Assembly: GCA_019359095.1 (NCBI GenBank)
Contig: JAHHHZ010000019.1
Span: forward strand, 288,477 to 352,476
From: Pleurocapsa minor HA4230-MV1
GTDB taxonomy: Bacteria; Cyanobacteriota; Cyanobacteriia; Cyanobacteriales; Xenococcaceae
Length of the DNA: 64,000 nucleotides
Direction: 5' to 3'
Part shown: one piece after another, positions 17,227 to 25,200 of the stretch
How positions within the stretch are numbered: the first letter of the stretch is position 1
How the letters are laid out: the number at the start of each line of letters is the position of its first letter
Translations under genes and position numbers: made by a program
The notes under the pieces: generated by a model
Database searches by the model: none
Told to the model about the DNA's origin: nothing
The model's input: only the letters and a program-made list of their open reading frames with translations

Positions 17227-18441
17227 ATGACACAATCTAATATTTGGAAAAAAACAACTACTTCTATTTCTTTAGTTCTGCTTGGTGGCGGTATCGCTCT
17301 TGGTGGCAACTATCTCATGAATAGTCCTCAAAGCTTTGCTCAAAGCTCAGATAATGACGTTGTTACTACTAATGAAGGAGCAACAAATGAAGCTACCGAA
17401 ACAGCAGTAGCTATTCCCCAAAATTATGTTAGCGATGTAGTTAACCAGGTAGGTAGTTCGGTAGTGCGGATCGATGCATCTCGTAAAGTTGCTACTAACG
17501 TCCCTGCGATGTTTAACGATCCCTTTTTTCGTCAATTCTTCGGTTCTCAGATGCCCAATATTCCCAACGAACAAATTCAGAGAGGGATGGGATCGGGTTT
17601 TGTAATTAGTTCCGATGGTTTGATTTTAACCAATGCCCATGTTATTCAAGGTAGCGACAAAGTTGAAGTAACCCTTAAAGACGGACGTACCTTTGCAGGA
17701 AAAGTAATGGGAACAGATCCTTTAACTGATGTAGGAGTCATCAAAATTGCAGCGAAAAACTTACCAGCAGTTACTTTTGCCGATTCTGAGACACTACAGC
17801 CAGGAGCATATGCGATCGCCATTGGTAATCCTTTAGGTTTAGATAATACTGTAACTACAGGTATTGTCAGTGCTACTGGCAGAAGTAGTTCTCAAGTTGG
17901 CATCGCTGACAAGCGAGTTAGCTTTATTCAAACCGATGCAGCCATCAATCCTGGTAACTCTGGAGGGCCTTTACTAAACGCTAAAGGGGAAGTAATTGGC
18001 ATAAATACCGCCATCATTCAAAATGCTCAAGGTATTGGCTTTGCTATTCCCATCAATACAGCCAGAGATATTGCTGAAGAGTTGATCGCTAAAGGTAAAG
18101 TCGATCATCCCTATTTGGGTATTCAAATGGCAACCATTACACCCGAACTTCAAAAACAACTCCAAGCTAGCAATGAACAATTGCAGTTGACCGCAGAAAA
18201 AGGTGTAGTCATTGTCGATGTAGTTCCTAATTCTCCTGCGGATCGGGCTGGGTTAAAATCTGGCGATGTGATTCAAGAAGTTAATGGCGAAGCGGTATCT
18301 CAAGTGGATGAAATTCAACAGGCAGTACAAGAAACTCAAGTAGGCAATCAACTACCTCTTCAACTACAACGAAATGGTCAAGAAGTAAATCTCAAGGTTG
18401 AAGTCGGAGTTTTACCTACACCTCAACAAACTATGAAATAA
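17227..18441 (+). CDS. HtrA/Deg family serine protease with PDZ domain
   Basis: The product has 404 residues. A hydrophobic segment at about residues 12-35 is a signal peptide or anchor, with a possible cleavage after SFAQS. The trypsin-like domain has the triad H138 (LTNAHV), D168 (PLTDVGVIKI) and S245 (NPGNSGGPL). One PDZ domain occupies about residues 290-395 (YLGIQMATITPEL..DVVPNSPADRAGLKSGDVI). This architecture matches cyanobacterial HhoA/HhoB/HtrA proteases, which degrade damaged proteins in the periplasm or thylakoid lumen. Which of the three it is cannot be settled by eye. Upstream lies a perfect inverted repeat; a clear terminator follows at 18473. Confidence 0.93.
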   Translation: MTQSNIWKKTTTSISLVLLGGGIALGGNYLMNSPQSFAQSSDNDVVTTNEGATNEATETAVAIPQNYVSDVVNQVGSSVVRIDASRKVATNVPAMFNDPFFRQFFGSQMPNIPNEQIQRGMGSGFVISSDGLILTNAHVIQGSDKVEVTLKDGRTFAGKVMGTDPLTDVGVIKIAAKNLPAVTFADSETLQPGAYAIAIGNPLGLDNTVTTGIVSATGRSSSQVGIADKRVSFIQTDAAINPGNSGGPLLNAKGEVIGINTAIIQNAQGIGFAIPINTARDIAEELIAKGKVDHPYLGIQMATITPELQKQLQASNEQLQLTAEKGVVIVDVVPNSPADRAGLKSGDVIQEVNGEAVSQVDEIQQAVQETQVGNQLPLQLQRNGQEVNLKVEVGVLPTPQQTMK

Positions 18442-18472
18442 CTAAAGATTTTAATTTTCCTCACACCACATG

Positions 18473-18513
18473 AGCGGTAAGTTTTACAGATAACTGAATT
18501 TACCGCTTTTTTC
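18473..18513 (+). terminator. Rho-independent terminator after htrA-like gene
   Basis: AGCGGTAA (18473-18480) pairs perfectly with TTACCGCT (18500-18507), followed by a T-run. It begins 32 bases after the protease stop codon. Confidence 0.8.
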
Positions 18514-18625
18514 TTAAGCCTTTGTGCATTTAAATTGTGTAAGCTTTTTCACTTTTAGGTTAAAACCCTTTTGACTTTTGACTTCACTCAACTTTTAAAT
18601 AGCGTATCGAAAATAGGACTTAGTA

Positions 18626-18895
18626 TTATTCCGCTTTAATTTCATCAATTTCTAACCAACTAAGTAGGAAGACTAAACTGGCTGCAACACCATAAGGTAG
18701 AAAACGATTTAGCCAACGTACTGGATAACTGAGTAAAAAAGCAATAATTGCAGCCAAAGAAAAGATCGTTATTATAGTTTCAAAATAAGTTAATACTGGT
18801 AAAATTGCCCAGCCACAGGCAAGAAATAGCAAAAAATGAATTAATGCTCGAATACTGATTCGATGCCAAAATTTTTCTACGGAAGTATCGTTCAT
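18626..18895 (-). pseudogene. AI-2E family transporter N-terminal remnant
   Basis: The 89-residue frame carries three hydrophobic segments and the pattern WAILPVLTYFETIITIFSLAAIIAFLLSYPVRWLNRFLP, the usual opening of cyanobacterial AI-2E (PerM/TqsA-type) membrane proteins. It then ends in LLSWLEIDEIKAE and a stop instead of continuing through the remaining helices (family length about 350). A complete paralogue lies 1.2 kb away at 20101. It may be a truncated duplicate; expression as a small membrane protein cannot be excluded. Confidence 0.6.
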
Positions 18896-19114
18896 TTTTA
18901 ATTTATAGTATTAAATATTAAATAGCTTGGCGATCGCTCCCATTTGTTCAAAATCAATCAAAAAAATAATTACAATTTTATTAAGTATTTATCTTTCTCA
19001 TAAGTCTTAAATATTTAAAATATTTTAATCAATCATTGGGAAGATGTAAGAGCTAGAAAAAAATGTTTTATTTTTCTTAAAAAATTATCTTAAAAATTTG
19101 AAAAATATTTCGAG

Positions 19115-19133
19115 TTTTCCACTAGTTTTCCAC
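19115..19133. promoter_or_regulatory. Duplicated TTTTCCAC box, copy 1
   Basis: TTTTCCACTAGTTTTCCAC is two TTTTCCAC octamers separated by TAG. The identical 19 bases occur again at 22457-22475. Here it ends 55 bases before the start codon of the PRC-barrel/DUF2382 gene, a position suited to a regulator or sigma-factor site. Confidence 0.55.
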
Positions 19134-19188
19134 GATTTAAATTTAACTTGGAATTTAATTAATTTGTAAACAAAAGAGAGATAGAAAA

Positions 19189-20076
19189 ATGGTTCTGTAT
19201 AAACTTGAAGAATTTGATGAAAATTACCAAGATGCTTTTGGTGGCGACGACATTAAGAAGTATGATGTCTATTCGACGATAGATAATGAAAAAGTTGGCA
19301 CCGTCAAAAATATTTTGGTTGAAGAAACGGGTCGTTTTCGGTATTTTGTCGTCAATACAGGTTTTTGGATTTTTGGCAAGGAAGTATTATTACCTGTCGG
19401 TCGTTCTTTGATTGACTCTAATAATCGCTGTATCTATGCAGTAGAATTCACCAAAGAACAAGCGCGAGAATTACCAGAATTTAGCGAAAATCTGAAAATC
19501 GATCGCGACTATGAAGAACGGGTAACGGGAGTTTATAGTCCAACGATGGGAACAGCGACTCAGTTAGGCACTGCTACAGCTTCCATTCCTTATGTAGTAC
19601 CTGAAACCACAGCTACCCCAACTGAACCCAGCAACATCTACAATTATCAACAACAGCCAGATCTCTTTGAGATGAGCGATCGCGACCATCAAAATCTCAA
19701 ACTATACGAAGAAAGATTAGTTGCCAACAAACAACGCCGTAAAACTGGAGAAGTAGAAATTGGTAAACGTGTGGACACCGAAACGCAAAAGGTTTCCGTT
19801 CCAATTGAAAAAGAACGAGTCGTAATCGAAAGAACTACTCCAGAAGATGCTGGTAAGCCAGTATCCCCTGGGGAAGCTGACTTTCAATCCGAAGAAGTCG
19901 CCCGCATGGATGTTTATGAAGAGCAACCAGATATTCGTAAAGAAGCCGTTTTACGAGAAGAAGTTAATGTCAGAAAGGAAGTAGAGCGCGATACTGTTAA
20001 TGCCGAAGAACAGATTCGTCGAGAAGAACTGGATATAGACAGCGAAGGTCGTCCAATTGTGGATAAAAATCGCTGA
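19189..20076 (+). CDS. PRC-barrel and DUF2382 domain protein (stress-protein type)
   Basis: The product has 295 residues and no signal peptide. Residues about 20-100 form a PRC-barrel (KYDVYSTIDNEKVGTVKNILVEETGRFRYFVVNTGF). After a Pro/Thr-rich linker, residues about 165-285 are a DUF2382 (YsnF/AvaK-like) domain: LKLYEERLVANKQRRKTGEV, then VPIEKERVVIERT, then a highly charged Glu/Arg-rich C-terminus. Such proteins are associated with desiccation and general stress in cyanobacteria (family knowledge). The gene follows a duplicated TTTTCCAC box and is preceded by AAGAGAGA. Its stop is 24 bp before the AI-2E transporter start, so the two form an operon. Confidence 0.85.
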   Translation: MVLYKLEEFDENYQDAFGGDDIKKYDVYSTIDNEKVGTVKNILVEETGRFRYFVVNTGFWIFGKEVLLPVGRSLIDSNNRCIYAVEFTKEQARELPEFSENLKIDRDYEERVTGVYSPTMGTATQLGTATASIPYVVPETTATPTEPSNIYNYQQQPDLFEMSDRDHQNLKLYEERLVANKQRRKTGEVEIGKRVDTETQKVSVPIEKERVVIERTTPEDAGKPVSPGEADFQSEEVARMDVYEEQPDIRKEAVLREEVNVRKEVERDTVNAEEQIRREELDIDSEGRPIVDKNR

Positions 20077-20100
20077 TAAATTTTTAATGGAGGCAAAATC

Positions 20101-21153
20101 GTGCGTTTTGGGCAATGGCTCGGTTTAATCGCCCTAATTATTTCTCTTTACATTCTGTGGCAGATTCGGCAAGTCGTTCTTTTGCTGTTTGCTGCTGTAG
20201 TTTTGGCAACCGTCTTAAACCGAGTCGTGCGACGATTACAGCGATCGCGGGTTAAGCGAGGAATCGCCATTGCCATTACCATTATTATGGTACTGGCATT
20301 TGTTGTGGGCTTTTTTGCGCTCATCGTACCGCGTATTGTCGAACAGTTACAACAATTGATTGATATCTTGCCACAAGTATCAGGGCGACTGCGTACTTGG
20401 TTAGATAGTCTACAATCTATAGTTCCCAGCTCGATGTTAGAACAACTCGAACAATTTCGGGGTTTAGAAAATCTGACCCAACAGATTCAAGCCTGGATTT
20501 CGCAACTACTCGGCAACTTTTTTGTCTTCCTCAATAACTCTCTGAGTGCTGTCTTGAGCATATTACTATTTTTGGTTTTAACTATTATGCTCTTGGCAAA
20601 TCCTTCTCAATATCGACGTATCTTTATTCTGGCTTTTCCTTTTTTTTATCGGCGACGTATCGATGAAATTCTCGATGAGTGTGAAACTGCTTTGGTGGGC
20701 TGGATTAAAGGCACTCTCATTGCCATGGTCGCGATCGCCTTAGTGTCTTTTATTGGACTGTCAATTTTGAGAGTTCCTCTGCCTTTTGTCAACGCAGCTT
20801 TAGCAGGTTTACTAGAGTTTATTCCCAATGTTGGGCCAACCCTAAGCGTTATACCACCAGTACTGCTTGCCTTGCTCGATGCGCCTTGGAAAGCTGGGGC
20901 AACGATATTGCTTTATATTGCAATTCAACAGTTTGAAAGCCTAGTTTTGGTTCCTTTGATTATGAAACAAGAAGTAAATCTCTTGCCAGTATTTACTATT
21001 TTGGCAGTAGTAATTTTTGCGAATTTGTTCGGGTTCTTAGGTTTGTTGCTCGCTATACCTCTGTTGATTGTGTTGCAGATATGGATAAAAGAAGTTTTAG
21101 TTAAAGATATTCTTAACAAATGGTATCTCGATCGAACAAATAATTCAGGCTAA
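20101..21153 (+). CDS. AI-2E family transporter
   Basis: The product has 350 residues starting at GTG 20101, supported by GGAGG 9 bases upstream (AATGGAGGCAAAATC). It has about eight membrane helices and the family blocks VVLATVLNRVVRRLQR, a large soluble loop (VEQLQQLIDILPQVSGRLRTW), and LLEFIPNVGPTLSVIPP in the second half, the most conserved AI-2E signature. Family members export signalling molecules or ions; the substrate here is unknown. It is co-transcribed with the PRC-barrel protein, suggesting a stress-linked envelope role. A hairpin at its stop codon probably ends the transcript. Confidence 0.88.
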   Translation: MRFGQWLGLIALIISLYILWQIRQVVLLLFAAVVLATVLNRVVRRLQRSRVKRGIAIAITIIMVLAFVVGFFALIVPRIVEQLQQLIDILPQVSGRLRTWLDSLQSIVPSSMLEQLEQFRGLENLTQQIQAWISQLLGNFFVFLNNSLSAVLSILLFLVLTIMLLANPSQYRRIFILAFPFFYRRRIDEILDECETALVGWIKGTLIAMVAIALVSFIGLSILRVPLPFVNAALAGLLEFIPNVGPTLSVIPPVLLALLDAPWKAGATILLYIAIQQFESLVLVPLIMKQEVNLLPVFTILAVVIFANLFGFLGLLLAIPLLIVLQIWIKEVLVKDILNKWYLDRTNNSG

Positions 21154-21177
21154 CATCTGCTGTTCTACTGTTAGCCT
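21147..21177. terminator. Hairpin between convergent genes
   Basis: AGGCTAACA (21147-21155) and TGTTAGCCT (21169-21177) pair perfectly over 9 bp. The stem includes the stop codon of the AI-2E gene and sits before the convergent DUF3616 gene. There is no clear T-run on either side, so termination efficiency is uncertain. Confidence 0.45.
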
Positions 21178-21212
21178 CAGACGATGGAGAAGGATCTCGC
21201 CGTGGAGAAAAA

Positions 21213-22286
21213 TTAAAGTTGGAAAACATCGACAAATACTTGTTTTTCTTTTCTAATTCTACTTTGGTCTGGAGAGTCGTAAAAAACCATCAAACTATCT
21301 TTTTCCTCCAAATAAGAATATAAAGCCAATCCTTCCGCATGATCCCAACCAACGATCAACGGTAAGTTGAATAAGGCAATAAGGTCATCATCATCTTGTG
21401 AGTGAATGAGATTGTCTGATTTTTCTAACGCATTTTGCCAGCAGAAGACTTGCATTTGTCCTTCTAAATCCATAGTTGGCCCTGCCAGAATAATTAAATT
21501 TTTGTCTCGAATACACAACTCTCTAATTCCTAAACCATTGAGCAAGAGAAAATGCTTTTTGTATTTTGCTCCCTGCTTAGTAATTTCTTTGAGAGACAAA
21601 ACTCCAGTTTCGGTTGATTCTATTTCTAACTCTAAAATAATCGCCCAGCCTCGCAGAACCGGACCGCGCAAACCCAAAAACAAACGATTTCCTTGTACGG
21701 CTAAACCTTCGATATCCAAACCATTCTCTTTAGAAGGAATGCCTGCTGTGATAAATGGTTTGAGATGTCTATCTTCTTTAAGAAGCTCAAATAATACATT
21801 CCGCTCGTCAATGATTTGCAAACAAGCCGCGGTTAATGTTTCTTTCTCAACTGACGAACAAGATTTAACTAATTCCCCGTTGTGTACTGGAATTCTAGCT
21901 AAGATAAATCGATTAAGCTCTGTTTTCACTGTTGCCAGCCTTTCCAAATCCTTTTCGAGATCTTTTCCTTTAACTTTTTTGCGTTTGGTACTGTGAGAAC
22001 CCGTCAACCACAAGTAACCTTCTGAGAAATCCATTCCTTCAATATCAATTTCATCTTCTGTATTAAATAACTCTATATAGTCTTTTAATAAAAAACGTTG
22101 ATGTTTACCATAACTATGACTATCGAGCGGAGAAAGGCGTTCTACACCGATTGTTTCATCAGAACCAAGCCACAAATTTCCATCAGAGGAAAAAGCGGCA
22201 GCGGAAAGGTCGCTAACTATATCGCTAGCCCTGGCTTCCAAGTTGAGTAAGACCCGGCTGAGTAAAAAGCATGAGGACTTAGACAT
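21213..22286 (-). CDS. DUF3616 domain protein
   Basis: The product has 357 residues and no membrane segment. The fold is probably a beta-propeller: LWLGSDETIGVERLSPLD, then DIEGMDFSEGYLWLTGSHS, then GLDIEGLAVQGNRLFLGLRGPVLRGWA, each a strand-turn-strand block typical of DUF3616. Members are found in bacteria with unknown function. The gene faces the AI-2E gene and is flanked upstream (22287-22535) by an AT-rich gap shared with the divergent WGxxGxxG gene. Confidence 0.85.
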   Translation of the reverse strand: MSKSSCFLLSRVLLNLEARASDIVSDLSAAAFSSDGNLWLGSDETIGVERLSPLDSHSYGKHQRFLLKDYIELFNTEDEIDIEGMDFSEGYLWLTGSHSTKRKKVKGKDLEKDLERLATVKTELNRFILARIPVHNGELVKSCSSVEKETLTAACLQIIDERNVLFELLKEDRHLKPFITAGIPSKENGLDIEGLAVQGNRLFLGLRGPVLRGWAIILELEIESTETGVLSLKEITKQGAKYKKHFLLLNGLGIRELCIRDKNLIILAGPTMDLEGQMQVFCWQNALEKSDNLIHSQDDDDLIALFNLPLIVGWDHAEGLALYSYLEEKDSLMVFYDSPDQSRIRKEKQVFVDVFQL

Positions 22287-22456
22287 AGTAATTATTTAAA
22301 TAACTAAAGTAAAGAAAATTTAGCTCGATGTCTTCAACTTAATCAAAAAATTCAATAAATCAATTTGACTAGTTGTAATCCTTCAAACAGTCTAACAATT
22401 TTAAATAAATATAATGCAACTATATCTTAAGTTATAAATTTCATCATGCTCGCATA

Positions 22457-22475
22457 TTTTCCACTAGTTTTCCAC
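22457..22475. promoter_or_regulatory. Duplicated TTTTCCAC box, copy 2
   Basis: The same 19 bases as at 19115-19133 (TTTTCCAC-TAG-TTTTCCAC), ending 60 bases before the start of the WGxxGxxG small protein. The flanks of the two copies differ, so the identity is confined to the box. Confidence 0.55.
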
Positions 22476-22535
22476 TTTTATAGCCAAAGATTAGATTAAT
22501 GGTGTAGAAAGTTTGTAAATGGAGAATCAATTTAT

Positions 22536-22781
22536 ATGAAACGTCTTAGTTTATTAAAGATTCTTGGGGTTAGTCTTTTTTCATTAGGTATGACAATAAC
22601 ACCACTAGCTTTGCCTGTTTCTGCTCAAGGTACTCAACCCAATGAACCAACAGTAGTTTATGAAAATCAAGATGACGATTTTGATTGGGGTTGGTTAGGA
22701 TTATTCGGTTTATTAGGTCTAGCTGGGTTGGCTAAGAAGAATCGTCAAGAACCCACCCCTTATAGAGATCCAAACATCTAA
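22536..22781 (+). CDS. Small exported WGxxGxxG family protein
   Basis: The product has 81 residues: a Sec signal peptide (KRLSLLKILGVSLFSLGMTI..ALPVSAQG), a short acidic linker, and a C-terminal DWGWLGLFGLLGLAGLAKKNR, the WGxxGxxG motif plus basic tail that resembles a short sorting or anchoring helix. The function of this family is unknown; anchoring in a membrane is likely. GGAG lies 9-12 bases before the ATG. The gene has the duplicated TTTTCCAC box in its promoter, shared with the PRC-barrel gene. Confidence 0.75.
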   Translation: MKRLSLLKILGVSLFSLGMTITPLALPVSAQGTQPNEPTVVYENQDDDFDWGWLGLFGLLGLAGLAKKNRQEPTPYRDPNI

Positions 22782-23002
22782 TGTGGCAAATCACAGTAAT
22801 TAATTATAAAGATAAGAAATTCTCAAGCAATTGTCCTACAAAGTAGCTTTAGAGCGATTGAACATAAAGTAAACACTTATCGCTACTTAGAATTTTTGAG
22901 ATTAACAGCTTAAGACCGATTTAATTTCAGAAACTTTATCAAGATAGTTATCTAGCAAGAGTATTAAAACACCAACATTAAAAAACACAAGGAGATTTCT
23001 AA

Positions 23003-23863
23003 ATGCTACAAAAATCAAATAAGTTAATTAAAAGATTGTTGAGTCCTACAGGAGGAGTATTCGCTCTCGCTCTGATGGCAGTAATTCTCCCTGCTTGCAA
23101 CAATAGATTAGAAGCAAGTAATAAACGAGTGAATCAGCAACCAGTGGCTCAACAGCAAGAGAATAATGTTACTACAGAGGATGTTGGCGAAAATACTCAG
23201 GCTTTGATTGGTAAGACCGTAACTATTAGAAGCGAACCTCTCCAAAAAATAGGTTCTAATACTTTCACGGTTAATGACGAAGAATTTTTTGGTAGTGAAC
23301 CAATTCTAGTTGTTAATTCTTCAGGAGAGCCTTTTACTTTCCCTGAAGATGATGATACAGAAGTACAAGTAACGGGTGAAGTTCGCAACTTGGCAGTAGC
23401 CGATCTCAACCGAGAATACGATTTGGATTTAGAGCCAGATTTATATACAGATTATGAGAATCGACCAGCAATTATTGCCCAATCGATCGCACCTGCACCT
23501 GAACCTGGAGAAATTGCCGAAAATCCTCAGCAGTATTACGGACAAGCTTTAGCTGTAACAGGCGAAGTAGAAACTCTCTACAATTCCAATACTTTTACCC
23601 TCGATGAAGATGAGTTGTTTGGTGGCAAAGACTTGCTGGTACTAGTTAGGAATGGTAACACAGCTAATACAACTGTCCGAGAAGACCAGACAGTAGCCGT
23701 AACTGGCGTACTTCGTCCGTTTGTGGTTGCCGATCTGGAACGGGAATACGATTTTAATTGGGATGAAGGCTTTGTAAGACAATTAGAAGCAGAATATAAA
23801 ACTAGACCCGTACTTATTGTTGACCGCGTATACCAGTCAGCAATTCCAGACGTAGCTAAATAA
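23003..23863 (+). CDS. Lipoprotein with two OB-like repeats (family copy 1)
   Basis: The product has 286 residues. A signal peptide ends in a lipobox (VILPAC, cysteine at about 32). Two homologous repeats of about 100 residues follow: IGKTVTIRSEPLQKIGSNTF and YGQALAVTGEVETLYNSNTF, each running to a (V)ADL(N/E)REYD block and a Y..RP..I ending. The short strands with V.V.G.V patterns suggest an OB-like beta-barrel (inference). A Shine-Dalgarno AAGGAGA precedes the ATG. Two relatives occur in this window: complete at 39708 and headless at 43257. Function is unknown; the neighbours are stress and envelope genes. Confidence 0.7.
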   Translation: MLQKSNKLIKRLLSPTGGVFALALMAVILPACNNRLEASNKRVNQQPVAQQQENNVTTEDVGENTQALIGKTVTIRSEPLQKIGSNTFTVNDEEFFGSEPILVVNSSGEPFTFPEDDDTEVQVTGEVRNLAVADLNREYDLDLEPDLYTDYENRPAIIAQSIAPAPEPGEIAENPQQYYGQALAVTGEVETLYNSNTFTLDEDELFGGKDLLVLVRNGNTANTTVREDQTVAVTGVLRPFVVADLEREYDFNWDEGFVRQLEAEYKTRPVLIVDRVYQSAIPDVAK

Positions 23864-24072
23864 AGTCAATTTGACCGCTCAATTACAGAGCTACGTCTTT
23901 AGCATAAACTTGCGTAAACTCGGCACCAAGTAAAAGAATTTGAGCAGAAATCTTATCTAATTTATCGATTTTTTGTCAAGCATTTTTTTCTGGTCTTCTA
24001 TCAAAAGATATAAATAAAACTCGGTAGTATATTTGATTTTTTTTAAAGATTAATAACTATTTTGTTGTTTGT

Positions 24073-24861
24073 ATGATAAAAAACCCGTTTTTTTGCCATC
24101 GTCGTCATTGGTATTATCCTTTACTTGGCTTTTCAGTCGCGTTAGGTCTTAATGTCGGGACACCTAAAATTGCTCACTCCCAATCCATATTTGAATTGCT
24201 GTTTCAAGGAGCGCAAATCGTCCAACTTTATAATATTTCCGATAAAGAAGAAGTGGCTTTGGGCAAACAGATAAACCAACAGCTTGTCAGTCAGCAATTT
24301 CAACTCGCTGACGATGCTAGCGCAAACCGTTATGTCGATCGTGTTGGTCAACACTTGGCGCAAAATAGCACCCGTCCCGATATTCCCTATACTTTTCAAG
24401 TAGTACAAGATGAAAGTATTAACGCCTTCGCAACTGCTGGCGGTTTTGTTTATGTCACCACTGGTTTATTAAATGCTGTAGACAATGAAGCACAGCTAGC
24501 AGCCGTCATAGCGCACGAAATCGGTCATATTGCCGAACGCCATACCATAGACCAAATGCAACAAACTGCGATCGCGCAAGGAGTAGCTACAGCAGTAGGA
24601 GTAGATAGTAGCACCCTAGTACAGATCGGGGTAGAACTAGCCTTAAATCGTCCTCGCAGTCGCGAAGCAGAATATGAAGCCGATCGCTTGGCAGTACAAA
24701 ATTTAGCTCGCACGAATTATCCGCAGGTTGCCATGATTAACTTTTTACAAAAACTACGCAGCCAATCTTCACCGCCAACATTTTTGAGTACTCACCCAGC
24801 GACAGGCGCTCGTATTGCTAAACTGCAAAAAATTATTGATTCCCCCCAAGCAAATAGCTAG
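24073..24861 (+). CDS. M48 family metalloprotease, exported
   Basis: The product has 262 residues. A signal peptide or anchor covers about residues 12-36. The zinc site is HEIGH with ligands H148 and H152 and catalytic E149 (VIAHEIGHIAERH); the third ligand is probably E202 in SREAEYEADRLAV. The preceding INAFATAGGFVYVTTGLL block is typical of M48 (BepA/LoiP/YcaL-type) proteases. These act in the periplasm on misassembled outer-membrane proteins. No TPR domain is present, so it resembles the short LoiP/YcaL form. The proximity of htrA-like and tamB-like genes suits an envelope quality-control setting, but they are not in one operon. Confidence 0.9.
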   Translation: MIKNPFFCHRRHWYYPLLGFSVALGLNVGTPKIAHSQSIFELLFQGAQIVQLYNISDKEEVALGKQINQQLVSQQFQLADDASANRYVDRVGQHLAQNSTRPDIPYTFQVVQDESINAFATAGGFVYVTTGLLNAVDNEAQLAAVIAHEIGHIAERHTIDQMQQTAIAQGVATAVGVDSSTLVQIGVELALNRPRSREAEYEADRLAVQNLARTNYPQVAMINFLQKLRSQSSPPTFLSTHPATGARIAKLQKIIDSPQANS

Positions 24862-25020
24862 AGATTAATCGTACTTGAGCGCATTTCAAGTTTGAAAGAA
24901 GCAGTTTTGTATAAATAATCGGCGATTAAATTTATTTCTTAAACTCTTTACCAAGAGGGATGTCACGAATTGACAAAAAATATACACTGATTAACTTATT
25001 GTCATCGTACCAATAGTATT

Positions 25021-25197
25021 ATGTATGAACCGCTAAAATTGATAAAGCTTATCGCGAGCCTTTTTCTGGTTAACTATTTGTTTTGCTGGATATTTATCGC
25101 GCATTGGCTTTTTAGACCGATTGTTACCATCGTTTCATTTTTAGGTGGGCTGACACTGATTGGTTATCTTGGCGTATTTATTATTCATCAAAAATAG
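25021..25197 (+). CDS. 58-residue two-helix membrane protein
   Basis: ATG 25021 to TAG 25197 encodes a small protein with two hydrophobic helices (LIASLFLVNYLFCWIFIAHW and IVTIVSFLGGLTLIGYLGVF) separated by a short RP turn. The stop is only 3 bp before the ATG of the ClC channel gene, so the two are almost certainly translated from one message. No family was recognised. It could be an accessory subunit or a leader that controls channel translation. No strong Shine-Dalgarno sequence is visible before it. Confidence 0.55.
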   Translation: MYEPLKLIKLIASLFLVNYLFCWIFIAHWLFRPIVTIVSFLGGLTLIGYLGVFIIHQK

Positions 25198-25200
25198 ACC

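Noticed and set aside
21406..21996. Plus-strand frame of 196 codons opposite the DUF3616 gene
   Set aside because: No domain, no Shine-Dalgarno sequence and typical antisense composition; unlike the pentapeptide cases it has no recognisable family.
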